Source: Chlorobiota bacterium
GTDB lineage: Bacteria; Bacteroidota; Bacteroidia; Bacteroidales; F082
Length of the DNA: 64,000 nt
Reading direction: 5' to 3'
Assembly (NCBI GenBank): GCA_030596395.1
Contig: JAUVKF010000003.1
Span: forward strand, 24,407-88,406
Part shown: one piece after another, positions 27,706 to 36,446 of the stretch
Layout of the letters: each line of letters opens with the position of its first letter
How positions within the stretch are numbered: position 1 is the first letter of the stretch
Notes under the pieces: generated by a model
The model's database searches: none
Told to the model about the DNA's origin: nothing
The model's input: only the letters and a program-made list of their open reading frames with translations
Made by a program: the position numbers and the translations under genes

Positions 27706-27728
27706 CATCCGGATTTCAAATCCGGATG
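27706..27728. repeat. Perfect 11-bp palindrome (CATCCGGATTT-C-AAATCCGGATG)
   Basis: A 23-bp perfect inverted repeat ends at an ATG-like point just upstream of the CNNM gene and 58 bases before its preferred start. It could be a hairpin of the leader, an operator, or a decayed mobile-element end. Confidence 0.6.
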
Positions 27729-27785
27729 AGCACATGTAAATACAGATTTGCACAGAATAACTATTTCACATATCTTCGTACTATC

Positions 27786-28829
27786 ATGACCCTGCTGATC
27801 GTTTACTTTTTAATCGCCTTGTTATTCTCATTCCTCTGCTCTTTAATCGAGTCGGTGATATTAAGTATAACACCCTCCTACATCACCAAAAAACTACAGG
27901 AAGGAAAAGATTATGCGGTATGGCTTAAGAAATTCAAAGACAATATCGACCGGCCGCTTGCAGCCATACTTACACTTAATACTTTTGCGCATACTGTGGG
28001 CGCTGCCGGAGTTGGTGCCCAAGCTCAACTAATTTGGGGTGATGAATACCTTACTGTCATATCAATCATTCTAACGCTGCTTATCCTTATCTTTTCTGAG
28101 ATCATTCCGAAAACCATTGGTGCCAATTTCTGGATGCAATTGTCAAAGTTTACCGTAATCACACTCAGAATATTAATGAAGATTCTTTATCCTTTTGTGC
28201 TTATCAGTCAGAGCATTACAAAAGTGTTCAACATCAACAAACGCAAAAGTGTACTGAGCCGTGCAGATTTTTCAGCTATGGCCGAACTGGCTGAAGAAGA
28301 AGGTGTTTTAGGCCCTGGAGAGTCGCTGATCATTCAAAACATTGCCAGGTTTGATAAGATAAAAGTCAGGGATATTATGACTCCCCGTACTGTGGTTTTT
28401 GCTGCTTACGAAAACACCAGCATTGGTAATTTTTATACTGATAATCCTGATTTTGTTTTTTCAAGAGTTCCTTTATTCAGCGGAAATATTGACCAGGTAA
28501 ATAGTTACATTTTAAAAGATGAAATGTTGATAAAAGTAATTGAGGGACAAAAAGATCAAGCCTTAAAAACAATCAGGCGTGAAATTTTGACTGTTTACCA
28601 AAATCTGCCAATCCCTCAATTATACAAAATGTTAATAAGCAAAAACGAGCACATTGCACTGGTTATTGATGAATATGGTGGGACTTCGGGTATTGTTACC
28701 CTGGAAGATGTTATAGAAACCATACTGGGTCTTGAAATTATTGATGAAACCGACAACATTGAAGACCTGCAAAAAACTGCCCGTCAAAAATGGGAGGTAC
28801 GTGCAAAGAAAATGGGCTTGGATTTTTAA
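27786..28829 (+). CDS. CNNM/CorC (HlyC)-family membrane protein
   Basis: Inner-membrane protein of 347 residues from ATG 27786 (MTLLIVYFLIALLFSFLCSLIES starts directly with the first helix; the frame extends 20 residues further). A CNNM/DUF21 domain of four helices (1-170) includes the SEIIPKTIGANFW signature. A pair of CBS domains follows (about 200-325; VRDIMTPRTVVFAAYEN and IALVIDEYGGTSGIVTLEDVIETILGLEIIDETDN). The C-terminal CorC_HlyC (transporter-associated) domain is absent; the protein ends 25 residues after the second CBS. Relatives are implicated in Mg2+ or Na+ transport. A palindrome sits in its leader. Confidence 0.9.
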   Translation: MTLLIVYFLIALLFSFLCSLIESVILSITPSYITKKLQEGKDYAVWLKKFKDNIDRPLAAILTLNTFAHTVGAAGVGAQAQLIWGDEYLTVISIILTLLILIFSEIIPKTIGANFWMQLSKFTVITLRILMKILYPFVLISQSITKVFNINKRKSVLSRADFSAMAELAEEEGVLGPGESLIIQNIARFDKIKVRDIMTPRTVVFAAYENTSIGNFYTDNPDFVFSRVPLFSGNIDQVNSYILKDEMLIKVIEGQKDQALKTIRREILTVYQNLPIPQLYKMLISKNEHIALVIDEYGGTSGIVTLEDVIETILGLEIIDETDNIEDLQKTARQKWEVRAKKMGLDF

Positions 28830-29138
28830 TTGGTTCTACTAATAAGTTTCTTTATAATGTTAAATGCTACAATGCTTAAATGCTCAAATGCTTAAATCTT
28901 TTATAACGACTATTTTTTTGATAATGAATGGCTTGTATAATAAAATATTGGGTTTTTATGTTTCGGATAATATTTTTATTATCGCATTTAAGCATTCTAT
29001 CATTTTAGCCAGGAAGTTTCAGGGTTCTACTAAATTCGTGGTAGTCCCATCTAATTAATAGAGGGCTTTCGCTCAACCGTCTCCATTTTTTATTAATTTT
29101 ATTGAATAGCTTTTTGTCATTTCCACAAATAGAAGATC
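28830..29138. other. Intergenic region with short tandem repeats
   Basis: About 310 bases. Near 28866-28900 is a short tandem array of the word ATGCTTAAATGCTCAA-like units; GGTTCTACTAA occurs twice (28832 and about 29023). A 64-codon frame here is low-complexity and not convincing. No RNA or promoter was recognised. Confidence 0.3.
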
Positions 29139-29801
29139 ATGAACATCATTGATATCCCTACTGAGCAAACCACAGCAGCAACCGATTTGATGCTGGCCAT
29201 TATTTCAATTGTCACTGCGTTTGGCATTTATAACCTGGGAAAACAAGTTCAACCCGTAAAAACCAGGATATGGGTTGCGGTTTTTATCCTTCTTGCCATC
29301 GCAGCCTTATTTGGAGCCATTGCCCATGGATTCGTGATGTCGGAAAAAACCAACTACATATTGTGGCAACCGCTCAACCTGGCTTTAGGTTTAGGCGTTT
29401 CGTTGTTTGCAGCAGGTGCCATTTTTGATTTACGGAGGGGCTCGGTTCCAAAAGGCATAGTACCGGGCTTACTTGCACTGGGCATTATTTTTTATTTCAT
29501 TACAGTGTTTGTCCCCGGATCGTTTCTGGTTTTTATTATTTACGAAGCAGTGGTCATGTTATTTGCCCTTGTTGCCTATGTTGTTTTGGCTGCCAAACAA
29601 AAACTTATTGGTGCCTGGTGGATGGTGCTGGGTATCCTGATCACAATTATTGCAGCAGCAATACAGGCTACCGAATCAGTAAGTGTCCAATTTATCTGGG
29701 ATTTTGACCACAACGGGATTTTCCATATTGTGCAGATGGCAGGCATCCTGATTATTTACCTGGGTTTGGCGAAATCATTTCAACAAGCTGTGAGCGCGTA
29801 A
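29139..29801 (+). CDS. Seven-helix membrane protein, DUF6962-like
   Basis: Integral membrane protein of 220 residues with about seven hydrophobic segments. Conserved-looking polar residues lie within membrane segments: AIAHGF (His67), the WQPLNLALG segment, and near the end FDHNGIFHIVQMAG (Asp, His, His). An early His, and a Asp-His-x(4)-His pattern in the last helices, recall intramembrane metal hydrolases of the CREST type, but this is only a pattern likeness. I recognise the family as an uncharacterised Bacteroidota DUF. Neighbouring genes give no functional hint. Confidence 0.6.
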   Translation: MNIIDIPTEQTTAATDLMLAIISIVTAFGIYNLGKQVQPVKTRIWVAVFILLAIAALFGAIAHGFVMSEKTNYILWQPLNLALGLGVSLFAAGAIFDLRRGSVPKGIVPGLLALGIIFYFITVFVPGSFLVFIIYEAVVMLFALVAYVVLAAKQKLIGAWWMVLGILITIIAAAIQATESVSVQFIWDFDHNGIFHIVQMAGILIIYLGLAKSFQQAVSA

Positions 29802-29819
29802 GTACAGTCTTCCCGCCTT

Positions 29820-29972
29820 CGCTCCGCTACGAACGGGCAGGCAGTCCGCTGTCTTCAGTTTTCAGTCTTCAGTCTTCAGTCCGCAGTCTTCCTGCCTGCG
29901 AAAGTTGTATGCTTTAATACAGGTAGTCTTGGCTCTTGGCTCTCAATTCTTAGGTCTTCTGTCTTAGGTCTC
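29820..29972. repeat. Low-complexity spacer with (TCTTCAG)n and TCTTAGG repeats
   Basis: Tandem 7-bp words TCTTCAG occur at about 29851-29891, with TCTTGGC and GTCTTAGGTC repeats at 29928-29970. CGGGCAGGCAG with CCTGCCTGCG at about 29834 and 29890 can pair to form a large hairpin. The units are too short and variable for a CRISPR array. Confidence 0.6.
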
Positions 29973-29975
29973 CTG

Positions 29976-30269
29976 TCACCCTTCATGAATCCCAACCTGG
30001 TAACCGCAGTTTTCACAACTCATTGCGGTAAAGTATTCCTTTTGGCCTACGGTAAATTTATCGCCACCGCATATTCTGCAAACCAGTGTGAAACAGCATT
30101 TTTGCTCCGGATCCTGTACGATATGAAAATCATCCCGCTGTTTCTTTTCTATCACGTATTCCATGATCACATCATCGTCACTGAAGTCTTCAAGCTTTCC
30201 TTCAAGGGCATTTAGCTTATGTATAGTTGTGAGCAGTTCTCGGTTATTATCAGAATAAAATTCCTTCAT
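29976..30269 (-). CDS. Small zinc-ribbon-like protein
   Basis: Cytosolic protein of 97 residues. The N-terminal half is charged and probably helical. The C-terminal half carries two Cys pairs, CRICGG and CENCGYQVG, separated by a short strand-rich segment (DKFTVGQKEYFTAMS), forming a probable zinc ribbon. A further Cys pair (KCCFTLVC) precedes it. Zinc ribbons often mediate protein or nucleic acid binding; no specific role is evident. It is a single gene divergent from the secreted protein at 30.5 kb. Confidence 0.65.
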   Translation of the reverse strand: MKEFYSDNNRELLTTIHKLNALEGKLEDFSDDDVIMEYVIEKKQRDDFHIVQDPEQKCCFTLVCRICGGDKFTVGQKEYFTAMSCENCGYQVGIHEG

Positions 30270-30430
30270 GGCCTTAAATTTTGCGTTTCAAATCTAATAC
30301 GATCTACCGTCTGTTTTTAAAACAATTACATTGTTTAGTAACATTCTTTTTGTGAATAAATAATAAATTAAGCTTGTCTTCTTTATTGTGATATGATTGC
30401 ATTTCTGATCATAGATAAATTTAAAATTAA

Positions 30431-30438
30431 TACATTTG
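30431..30438 (+). promoter_or_regulatory. Candidate -7 box TAcaTTTG
   Basis: TAnnTTTG match 61 bases upstream of the TapB-like gene; no exact -33 TTTG was seen. Confidence 0.35.
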
Positions 30439-30498
30439 AAGTGTCATTTTACAATCAACTATTGATATCTTAAACCGATAACCAACAAAACAACTATT

Positions 30499-31185
30499 AT
30501 GAAACAAATCATCCTATCAACCCTGTTTATTGCGCTTATACCACTTTACTTATCCTCGCAAAACGTTTGTACGGCTTACCTTCCTGGCGAAGGGACAAAG
30601 TTGACCTATGCTAATTTTGATAAAAAAGGAAAACAAACGTCAACTTCTACAACCGAGGTTACATCAGTCAAAGTAAAAGGAGATACAACATATTTCACTG
30701 TTCATCAGCTCATAAGTACCGGAAAAAAGAAGAATGATATGGAAAGCGATTTTAAGTATAAATGCTCCGGTAATACCTTTTACATAGATATGAATACTAT
30801 ACTGAACCAGGAGATGATGGAGGCTTACGATGATGCAAGCCTGAAAGTTACTACCAACCATATGGAGATGCCAGCTAACCTTAAACCTGGAATGGAGCTT
30901 GATGATGGAGAGATAAATATCGAAATTCAAATTGAATATATGACAACCAACATTTCAGCCCGGACATTCTATCGCGAAGTAGAAGCCAAAGAAGAGATCA
31001 CAACACCTGCGGGCACCTTTACAGCTTACCGGATAAATGGATATGTAGAAAGTGAAATTGCCTTTATGCGGTTCGCATTTAAAGTTGTTGAATGGTATGT
31101 GCAGGACATTGGTATTGTCAGGTCGGAAACATTCGACAAAAAAAACAACCTGATGGGATATACAGAGTTGCAAAAGATTGAGTAA
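30499..31185 (+). CDS. Secreted TapB/DUF3108-like protein
   Basis: Secreted protein of 228 residues; signal peptide MKQIILSTLFIALIPLYLSSQ. The mature part starts with CTAYLPGEGTKLTYANFDKKGKQTS and alternates beta-strands, ending with TPAGTFTAYRINGYVES...VEWYVQDIGIVRSETFDKKNNLMGYTEL. The 'TPAGTFxxYxI' followed by 'xWYVxxIGIVR' layout is typical of the DUF3108/TapB-like beta-barrel-like family in Bacteroidota. The function of the family is not established; a lipid- or ligand-binding sandwich in the periplasm is plausible. A VOC gene follows 41 bases downstream and may share its promoter. Confidence 0.6.
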   Translation: MKQIILSTLFIALIPLYLSSQNVCTAYLPGEGTKLTYANFDKKGKQTSTSTTEVTSVKVKGDTTYFTVHQLISTGKKKNDMESDFKYKCSGNTFYIDMNTILNQEMMEAYDDASLKVTTNHMEMPANLKPGMELDDGEINIEIQIEYMTTNISARTFYREVEAKEEITTPAGTFTAYRINGYVESEIAFMRFAFKVVEWYVQDIGIVRSETFDKKNNLMGYTELQKIE

Positions 31186-31226
31186 TGTAATGCCATTACA
31201 TATCTGTTTGGTAAATTAAATATAAA

Positions 31227-31670
31227 ATGAAGTTTGCACACGTCAACATAATAGCAAAAGACTGGAAAAAGTTAGCACAGTTTTACAGTGATGTATTTGG
31301 CTGTGAACCGGTTTACCCCGAGCGTAACCTGAAAGGCGATTGGGTAGATCAATTAACAGGAATTAAAAATGCTCATTTTCAGGGAATCCACTTAAAACTT
31401 CCTGGTAACGCTGACGGGCCAACGCTTGAAATTTTCCAATTCAGTCCCGCTGAATTGAGGACTAATGCTCACCGTATCAATCAACAAGGCTTTGGACACC
31501 TTGCATTTCAGGTGAATAATATTGAAAAACTGCTGGGCCGGATTATTGAAGCCGGTGGAAAAAAATATGGTGAATTGGTCAAAAATGAAATTCCGGACAT
31601 AGGTACTTTAACAGCAGTTTATATGAAAGACATTGAGGGCAATATTATTGAATTGCAAAAATGGAAGTAA
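31227..31670 (+). CDS. VOC-family (glyoxalase/dioxygenase-like) protein
   Basis: Single-unit VOC protein of 147 residues with two beta-alpha-beta-beta-beta modules. The first begins KFAHVNIIAKDWKKLAQFYSDVFG (His4 probable metal ligand); the second begins GFGHLAFQVNNIEKLLGRIIEAGG (His) and ends VYMKDIEGNIIELQKWK (Glu ligand). LEIFQF supplies a fourth potential ligand. This keeps a full His/Glu metal set, suggesting an active metalloenzyme such as a lyase, epimerase or dioxygenase. The substrate is unknown. A second, divergent VOC gene follows 160 bases downstream. Confidence 0.88.
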   Translation: MKFAHVNIIAKDWKKLAQFYSDVFGCEPVYPERNLKGDWVDQLTGIKNAHFQGIHLKLPGNADGPTLEIFQFSPAELRTNAHRINQQGFGHLAFQVNNIEKLLGRIIEAGGKKYGELVKNEIPDIGTLTAVYMKDIEGNIIELQKWK

Positions 31671-31828
31671 CGGTATGAAACCTATGTCAGTTGGAATTTG
31701 TTTTTGGGTATAAATCAAAAGGATTTTATTTATCGGGAACGGAAACATTTTAACACCCCCTTAACAACTCATCACCAATTCTTTTGTATTTTGTTTTTTA
31801 TAAATGATCAATAACTAATCAAAAACAA

Positions 31829-32221
31829 ATGGAAACTCCTAAAAACAATGTAGCAGGCTGGTTCGAAGTTCCGGTAATGGATATGAACCGCGCCGTTAAA
31901 TTTTATGAAACTATTTTCGATTTTAAACTCCAGCGTGAGCAAATGGGTGAACTTGATATGGCATGGTTCCCCTTTAATATGGAAACTTATGGGTCTGCAG
32001 GTTCTCTCGTTTATCAACCTGATTTTTATAAACCCTCTGCTGATGGTGTGTTGATTTACCTCACCGCAAATTCAGGGGATGTTGCTGTTGAACTGGCACG
32101 GGTAGAAGCCGCCGGAGGCAAAGTCCTCATGCCAAAAAAACAAATTTCAGAGGAACATGGGTTCATGGCACTATTCCTTGATAGTGAAGGAAATAGAGTG
32201 GCAATGCATTCGAGGGAATAG
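31829..32221 (+). CDS. VOC-family protein (PhnB/antibiotic-resistance-like subgroup)
   Basis: VOC protein of 130 residues: NVAGWFEVPVMDMNRAVKFYETIFDFKLQREQMG begins module one and DGVLIYLTANSGDVAVELARVEAAGGKVLMPKKQI begins module two, ending GFMALFLDSEGNRVAMHS. Metal-ligand His positions at the start of both modules are replaced by Glu and Tyr, so it may bind ligands without catalysis or use other residues. The length and the 'GKVLMPKxxI...GxxALFxDxEGNRVAMHS' ending match a large group of Bacteroidota VOC proteins. It follows the first VOC gene but differs strongly in sequence. Confidence 0.85.
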   Translation: METPKNNVAGWFEVPVMDMNRAVKFYETIFDFKLQREQMGELDMAWFPFNMETYGSAGSLVYQPDFYKPSADGVLIYLTANSGDVAVELARVEAAGGKVLMPKKQISEEHGFMALFLDSEGNRVAMHSRE

Positions 32222-32227
32222 AATTGT

Positions 32228-32305
32228 GAATGGCGATTAGTGATTTGTGATTGGAGAAGTTTTTGTAAAACTCACTATTCATCATTCACCAATCACTAAT
32301 CATTC
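32228..32305. repeat. Long imperfect inverted repeat
   Basis: GAATGGCGATTAGTGATTTGTGATTGG (in part) and the reverse complement of ATTCACCAATCACTAATCATTC pair over about 24 bases around a 30-base loop. Related words (GTGATTGGTGATTGGTGAG) appear at 34724-34741 after the next gene. It may act as a terminator-like structure for the VOC gene. Confidence 0.55.
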
Positions 32306-32504
32306 TATCGTTACCCAAACTCCACTTTCAAAGTCGTAGCATCCCAGCCAAGTCATTATCTTTGTGGAGGTCTTCTTTTCTTTATCGCAAATTACCGATG
32401 CATTTGTGGGTTGAATCCGCACCTTTCACTAACGCTCTCCAAACTTGACTTTTAGCTTTTATGGTCGTATATTGTAGGCTTCTTTAACCTAAACATATAC
32501 TGCC

Positions 32505-34715
32505 ATGAAAAGGTTGGTCTTACTTCTGACATTATTGATTCCTTTTTTCACATTCAGCCAGATTATCAACATCCCCGGAGACTACCATACCATCCAAGAG
32601 GGCATTAATGCTACTAGTACTGGAGATACTGTTCTGGTGGATACAGGTACTTATGTTGAGAATATCTACTTTCTTGGGAAGAACATCACTGTAGCTTCAC
32701 ATTATTTGACCACGTTGGACACTTCTTACATTTCACAAACTATTATTGACGGCAATCATACTGGAAGTGTTGTTTATTTTTTAAATGCAGAAGATTCAAC
32801 TACTTTATTATGTGGTTTTACAATTCAGAATGGAGCTGGGTATTTTGATGTTCATACTGAAACAACCTTTGGTGGAGGAATATATTGCAATGGGTCGTCC
32901 CCCTCTTTAAAAAATCTAATAATTACAAATAATCAAGTTGATGGAGGTGGAGGCGGAATATTTATTCTTTCAAGTCAACCAACATTGACGAATATTATCG
33001 CTAAAAACAACACTTCAAATAGAGGAAGAGGAGGTGGTATTTCAATTGTAATAAGTCAGGTAACATTTCAAAATGTTATGCTAAAAAACAATTCTTCACT
33101 ATTTGGTGGTGGGATAAGTATTGGTAGTAATTGTAATTTAATTTTTGATAGTATACACTTATGTAGTATCTATTCAAATCATGCTGCCGTTGGAAAAGAC
33201 ATTTATTCATCATACCCTGTTGAAATTTATTTAGACACATTCTCTGTAGCAACTCCCACAAATTTCTATGCTTCTCCATTGCAAAATTTTAACCTTCATA
33301 TTTTGAATAATATAGTAGAACTAATTGATGTAGATTTATATGTGTCTCCTGATGGAGACAATGATAATGACGGGCTATCAGAAGAAACACCACTCAAAAC
33401 AATCTACCAAGCATTTTCAATGATATTAGCGGATAGTTTACACCAGCATACGGTTTATTTACTTGAAGGTACTTATGGTGAATATAATGCTGAGACATTC
33501 CCTGTCTACATACCAGATTATATACACTTGAAAGGAGTAGATGAAAACAATGTAGTTTTAGATTGCAGTGGTACATTTGAATCGGTTGTGTATTTTAATA
33601 GAAACAGTTCAACAAAATTATCTGGACTAACGATAACAGGAGGAAAAGGAATGAATGGTAGAAGCGGTGGAGGCATATATTGCAGCAACACCAATCTAAA
33701 TTTTGAAAATCTGATTATAAAGGGCAATGGCACTCTTGAATATGGTGGCGGGATTTATATTCGGAACGGTTCAGATGTAACTTTAAAAAACCTAACAATT
33801 ACTGATAATAGATCTGAATATGGTGGAGGCGGAGCAATTTATTGTCAAGGTTCAGACGTTTATATTGAGAATAGTTCAATTAAAGACAATGGAGGTTCTG
33901 ATTGCATACTTGTTTGGTTCTCCTCTAATATTATATTTAAAAACGTATTAATTGCTAACAATGAGTCTGGGGTTATAATATTACAATCAAATGCGCATTT
34001 GATTAATACTACAATAACAGGACATGAAGTTGATGAAGGGTATGGTGGAATTTCTAGCTCTAATTCAGGAATAATTTCGGAAAATACCATATTTTGGAAC
34101 AACACGCCAACTGGAATTTCGTTTGGCGAAAATTGGGATGGTACTGATACCATCTATATTTCTTATTCTAATATTGAGGGAGGAGAAGAAGGTATTAATA
34201 TAAATGATAGCACTACTGTGTACTGGCTCGAAGGCAACATCGACCAAGACCCGATTTTTGTAGCTTTAGGTGACAATCCATACCAAATCAACGATTACTC
34301 CCCCTGCATAGACGCAGGAACACCCGATACTACAGGACTCAATCTACCCGAATACGATTTAGCAGGAGAATTACGTATCTTCAACGAAAGAGTAGATATA
34401 GGTGCTTATGAGTGGAATACTTTTGTAGGTATTGAGGAATCCTCAATGCCTGATAGACTCCAATTACAGGTAAATACATACCCCAACCCCTTCACCACCT
34501 CAACCACAATCGAATACGAACTAATCCAACCTGAAACCGTCAGAATCATATTTTACAACCAGTTTGGCAAGCTGGTAGATGTGATTGAAGAAAGTCAACT
34601 GCAAGGTTTAAATAAGGTTGTATGGACTCCTGAAAACCTCCCTGATGGGATTTATTACTTCAGGTTGCAGGCTGGTGAAGAGATGGCTACAGGGAAGATG
34701 GTGAAAATTGATTAG
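32505..34715 (+). CDS. T9SS type A protein with right-handed parallel beta-helix
   Basis: Secreted protein of 736 residues. After a signal peptide (MKRLVLLLTLLIPFFTFSQ), residues 22-60 read INIPGDYHTIQEGINATSTGDTVLVDTGTYVENI, the classic first coil of pectate-lyase-like beta-helices. Coils with GGGIYC, GGGIFI, GGGISI and GGGIYIRNGS follow. A second entry motif, ADSLHQHTVYLLEGTYGEYN, near residue 305 starts a second helix, so the protein holds two consecutive beta-helices. SPCIDAGTPDTTGL...DIGAYEW is the 'choice-of-anchor Q' ending. The final 85 residues are a T9SS sorting domain (TYPNPFTTSTTIEYEL through GKMVKID). It is likely a surface or released protein binding polysaccharide. Catalytic residues cannot be assigned. 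Confidence 0.88.
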   Translation: MKRLVLLLTLLIPFFTFSQIINIPGDYHTIQEGINATSTGDTVLVDTGTYVENIYFLGKNITVASHYLTTLDTSYISQTIIDGNHTGSVVYFLNAEDSTTLLCGFTIQNGAGYFDVHTETTFGGGIYCNGSSPSLKNLIITNNQVDGGGGGIFILSSQPTLTNIIAKNNTSNRGRGGGISIVISQVTFQNVMLKNNSSLFGGGISIGSNCNLIFDSIHLCSIYSNHAAVGKDIYSSYPVEIYLDTFSVATPTNFYASPLQNFNLHILNNIVELIDVDLYVSPDGDNDNDGLSEETPLKTIYQAFSMILADSLHQHTVYLLEGTYGEYNAETFPVYIPDYIHLKGVDENNVVLDCSGTFESVVYFNRNSSTKLSGLTITGGKGMNGRSGGGIYCSNTNLNFENLIIKGNGTLEYGGGIYIRNGSDVTLKNLTITDNRSEYGGGGAIYCQGSDVYIENSSIKDNGGSDCILVWFSSNIIFKNVLIANNESGVIILQSNAHLINTTITGHEVDEGYGGISSSNSGIISENTIFWNNTPTGISFGENWDGTDTIYISYSNIEGGEEGININDSTTVYWLEGNIDQDPIFVALGDNPYQINDYSPCIDAGTPDTTGLNLPEYDLAGELRIFNERVDIGAYEWNTFVGIEESSMPDRLQLQVNTYPNPFTTSTTIEYELIQPETVRIIFYNQFGKLVDVIEESQLQGLNKVVWTPENLPDGIYYFRLQAGEEMATGKMVKID

Positions 34716-34793
34716 TGAATAGTGATTGGTGATTGGTGAGAAACAAAACGAGCGAGAAATAAATCACCAATAATATACAACCTACAACTTCAT

Positions 34794-34801
34794 TACATTT
34801 G
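34794..34801 (+). promoter_or_regulatory. Candidate -7 box TAcaTTTG
   Basis: TAnnTTTG motif 22 bases upstream of ATG 34824, consistent with the shorter start of the DUF6599-like gene. Confidence 0.4.
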
Positions 34802-34823
34802 TGGCAAAGGAAAATTGCCCGAT

Positions 34824-35672
34824 ATGAATAAGTTTTTGGTCTTCTTCTTAGCATTACTTCTAACATCTCCAGCCATTTCACAGGACAGCATCATCACCCT
34901 TTTACCAGACCCTTTCATCCTACCGGGATTGCAGGCATCAGGAGAACCTGAAGTTTATAAAGGAAATGATCTGTTCGATCTCATCAATAACGGCACTGAT
35001 GTCTATTTCGAGTATGGGTTTGTGAAAGTGGCAATACAGGCTTATAGTGGCATGAAAGGTAATTCGAGTTTAAAAGTCGAGATATATGAAATGGAAAACA
35101 GTGATGGTGCATATGGGATTTTTTCATTAACTGCTTCTCAAAAGAAAATCGAAGAAAAAAGGGGCGTGTTTACAGTTACGGGAAATGGATATAAAATGAT
35201 CCAAAAAGGCCCATACTTTATCATAATTTCGTATGGAAATCTCACCGACGAATTGAGTACAAGTTTAATGACCAGAATTACCGATGATATTGTATCAAAA
35301 ATTAAACCTTTGGCTTATTATCCATCACTATTGACGAGCAATAAAATACCATGCCCTAATTATACGCGAATACTTTACTTTCAAGGAGATATCGCATTAA
35401 GCAATGCGACTTACCTGAATTTCAAAATTCCTTTCGACTATAGTGATGGTGTATTTTACCGATGCGATGTTTTCGATTATATTGTTTATAAACCGAAGGG
35501 TGATCTGGGAATGAAAAAAATCATGGATTTGCTAATTACAAGTATTGTTGAAAGTAATGCTGAGTTCAGTCCTCTTCAAACTTCATTTGGGTATTCAGTT
35601 AAAGAAGGTGACAAACTCCGATATGATGTAAGCCAGGAAGGGGAAACCATAATCCTGATCAAGTATATCTGA
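34824..35672 (+). CDS. DUF6599-like secreted protein
   Basis: Secreted protein of 282 residues from ATG 34824, which begins the signal peptide MNKFLVFFLALLLTSPAISQ; an upstream in-frame ATG at 34815 adds three residues. The sequence GEPEVYKGNDLFDLINNGTDVYFEYGFVKVAIQAY, followed by LKVEIYEMENSDGAYGIFSL, is the signature of the DUF6599 family in Bacteroidota and related phyla. The rest is a second alpha/beta module with one Cys pair-like CPNY and CDVF. No function is known. Its stop is 16 bases from that of the convergent OB-fold lipoprotein gene. Confidence 0.7.
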   Translation: MNKFLVFFLALLLTSPAISQDSIITLLPDPFILPGLQASGEPEVYKGNDLFDLINNGTDVYFEYGFVKVAIQAYSGMKGNSSLKVEIYEMENSDGAYGIFSLTASQKKIEEKRGVFTVTGNGYKMIQKGPYFIIISYGNLTDELSTSLMTRITDDIVSKIKPLAYYPSLLTSNKIPCPNYTRILYFQGDIALSNATYLNFKIPFDYSDGVFYRCDVFDYIVYKPKGDLGMKKIMDLLITSIVESNAEFSPLQTSFGYSVKEGDKLRYDVSQEGETIILIKYI

Positions 35673-35688
35673 ATAAACATTTCTTACA

Positions 35689-36417
35689 CTACATCGGCAA
35701 CGAATCTTCTTCCACAACCAGTATAGCATCTTCAATCAGGATATCGTAGGCATAACCGTAACCAAAATCTTTATTGAGAACGACTATGCCTTCGAAGGTG
35801 ACTATATCTCCTTTATTAACAACATTATTTGTTGTTACCGTTAAGTCAAAATTTCCATTGCTCTGGGTGCCACCCTGGATATGAACCCAATTTTTACTCA
35901 TAACTGCCGGCGTAAATTTTACAATCTGGCCATGTATTTTTATGGTCTCTCCTTCGTATCCTGATTTGTTCTCAAACAACTCTCCAATAGTTACTGCTCC
36001 TTTAATACGTTCAATATTTCTAATTTCCATATTACCAACTTCCGTTGAGCCTTTCTTATCAGCATTCATATTTTTGGCTGATGGAAATGGTTTGTCACTG
36101 ATTGATTGCATAAAATAAATATGATCAAAAGTCCTGTCCAGTTCTTTACTTGGGAAGTTTTCCATTTCCATATAATTGTCGAAATAATAGGTATTGCCTT
36201 CAACAATATTGTCATTTCTTGGAACAGCGCCCCAATATACGTCTCCTTCCTCCTTCATTTTTAAATAAGTGTATGATGATGTATGAATTACTTCTTTTAC
36301 AACCACCTCCCTCAAATTTGGGTTATCCAGTTTATAACTTTTGCTTTCACCTCCTGACTCGCATGAAAATAATGTGGCCATAAAAACCAGGCCCAGAAAA
36401 ATTATTACGTTTTTCAT
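35689..36417 (-). CDS. OB-fold lipoprotein, hypothetical
   Basis: Lipoprotein of 242 residues, lipid Cys19 (FMATLFSC). Two OB-like beta modules are visible: VVVKEVIHTSSYTYLKMKEEGDVYWGAVPRNDNIVEGNTYYF (about 38-80) and GETIKIHGQIVKFTPAVMSKNWVHIQGGT...DIVTFEGIVVLNKDFGYGYAYDILIEDA (about 155-235). The second matches the 'GKVVKxxxxIMGKNWIHLQDG' pattern of tRNA_anti-like OB-domain lipoproteins in anaerobic bacteria. The function is unknown; it may bind heme, metal or nucleic acid. It follows the M3 peptidase gene by about 30 bases on the same strand and may be its co-transcribed partner. Confidence 0.65.
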   Translation of the reverse strand: MKNVIIFLGLVFMATLFSCESGGESKSYKLDNPNLREVVVKEVIHTSSYTYLKMKEEGDVYWGAVPRNDNIVEGNTYYFDNYMEMENFPSKELDRTFDHIYFMQSISDKPFPSAKNMNADKKGSTEVGNMEIRNIERIKGAVTIGELFENKSGYEGETIKIHGQIVKFTPAVMSKNWVHIQGGTQSNGNFDLTVTTNNVVNKGDIVTFEGIVVLNKDFGYGYAYDILIEDAILVVEEDSLPM

Positions 36418-36446
36418 TTATGTTATTTTAATATTTACCAAATCCA

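Noticed and set aside
28864..29058. 64-codon frame
   Set aside because: Low-complexity start made of ATGCTTAAA-type repeats, no family features, no promoter.
29851..29891. CRISPR-like short repeats
   Set aside because: Units are 7-bp slippage repeats without spacers.
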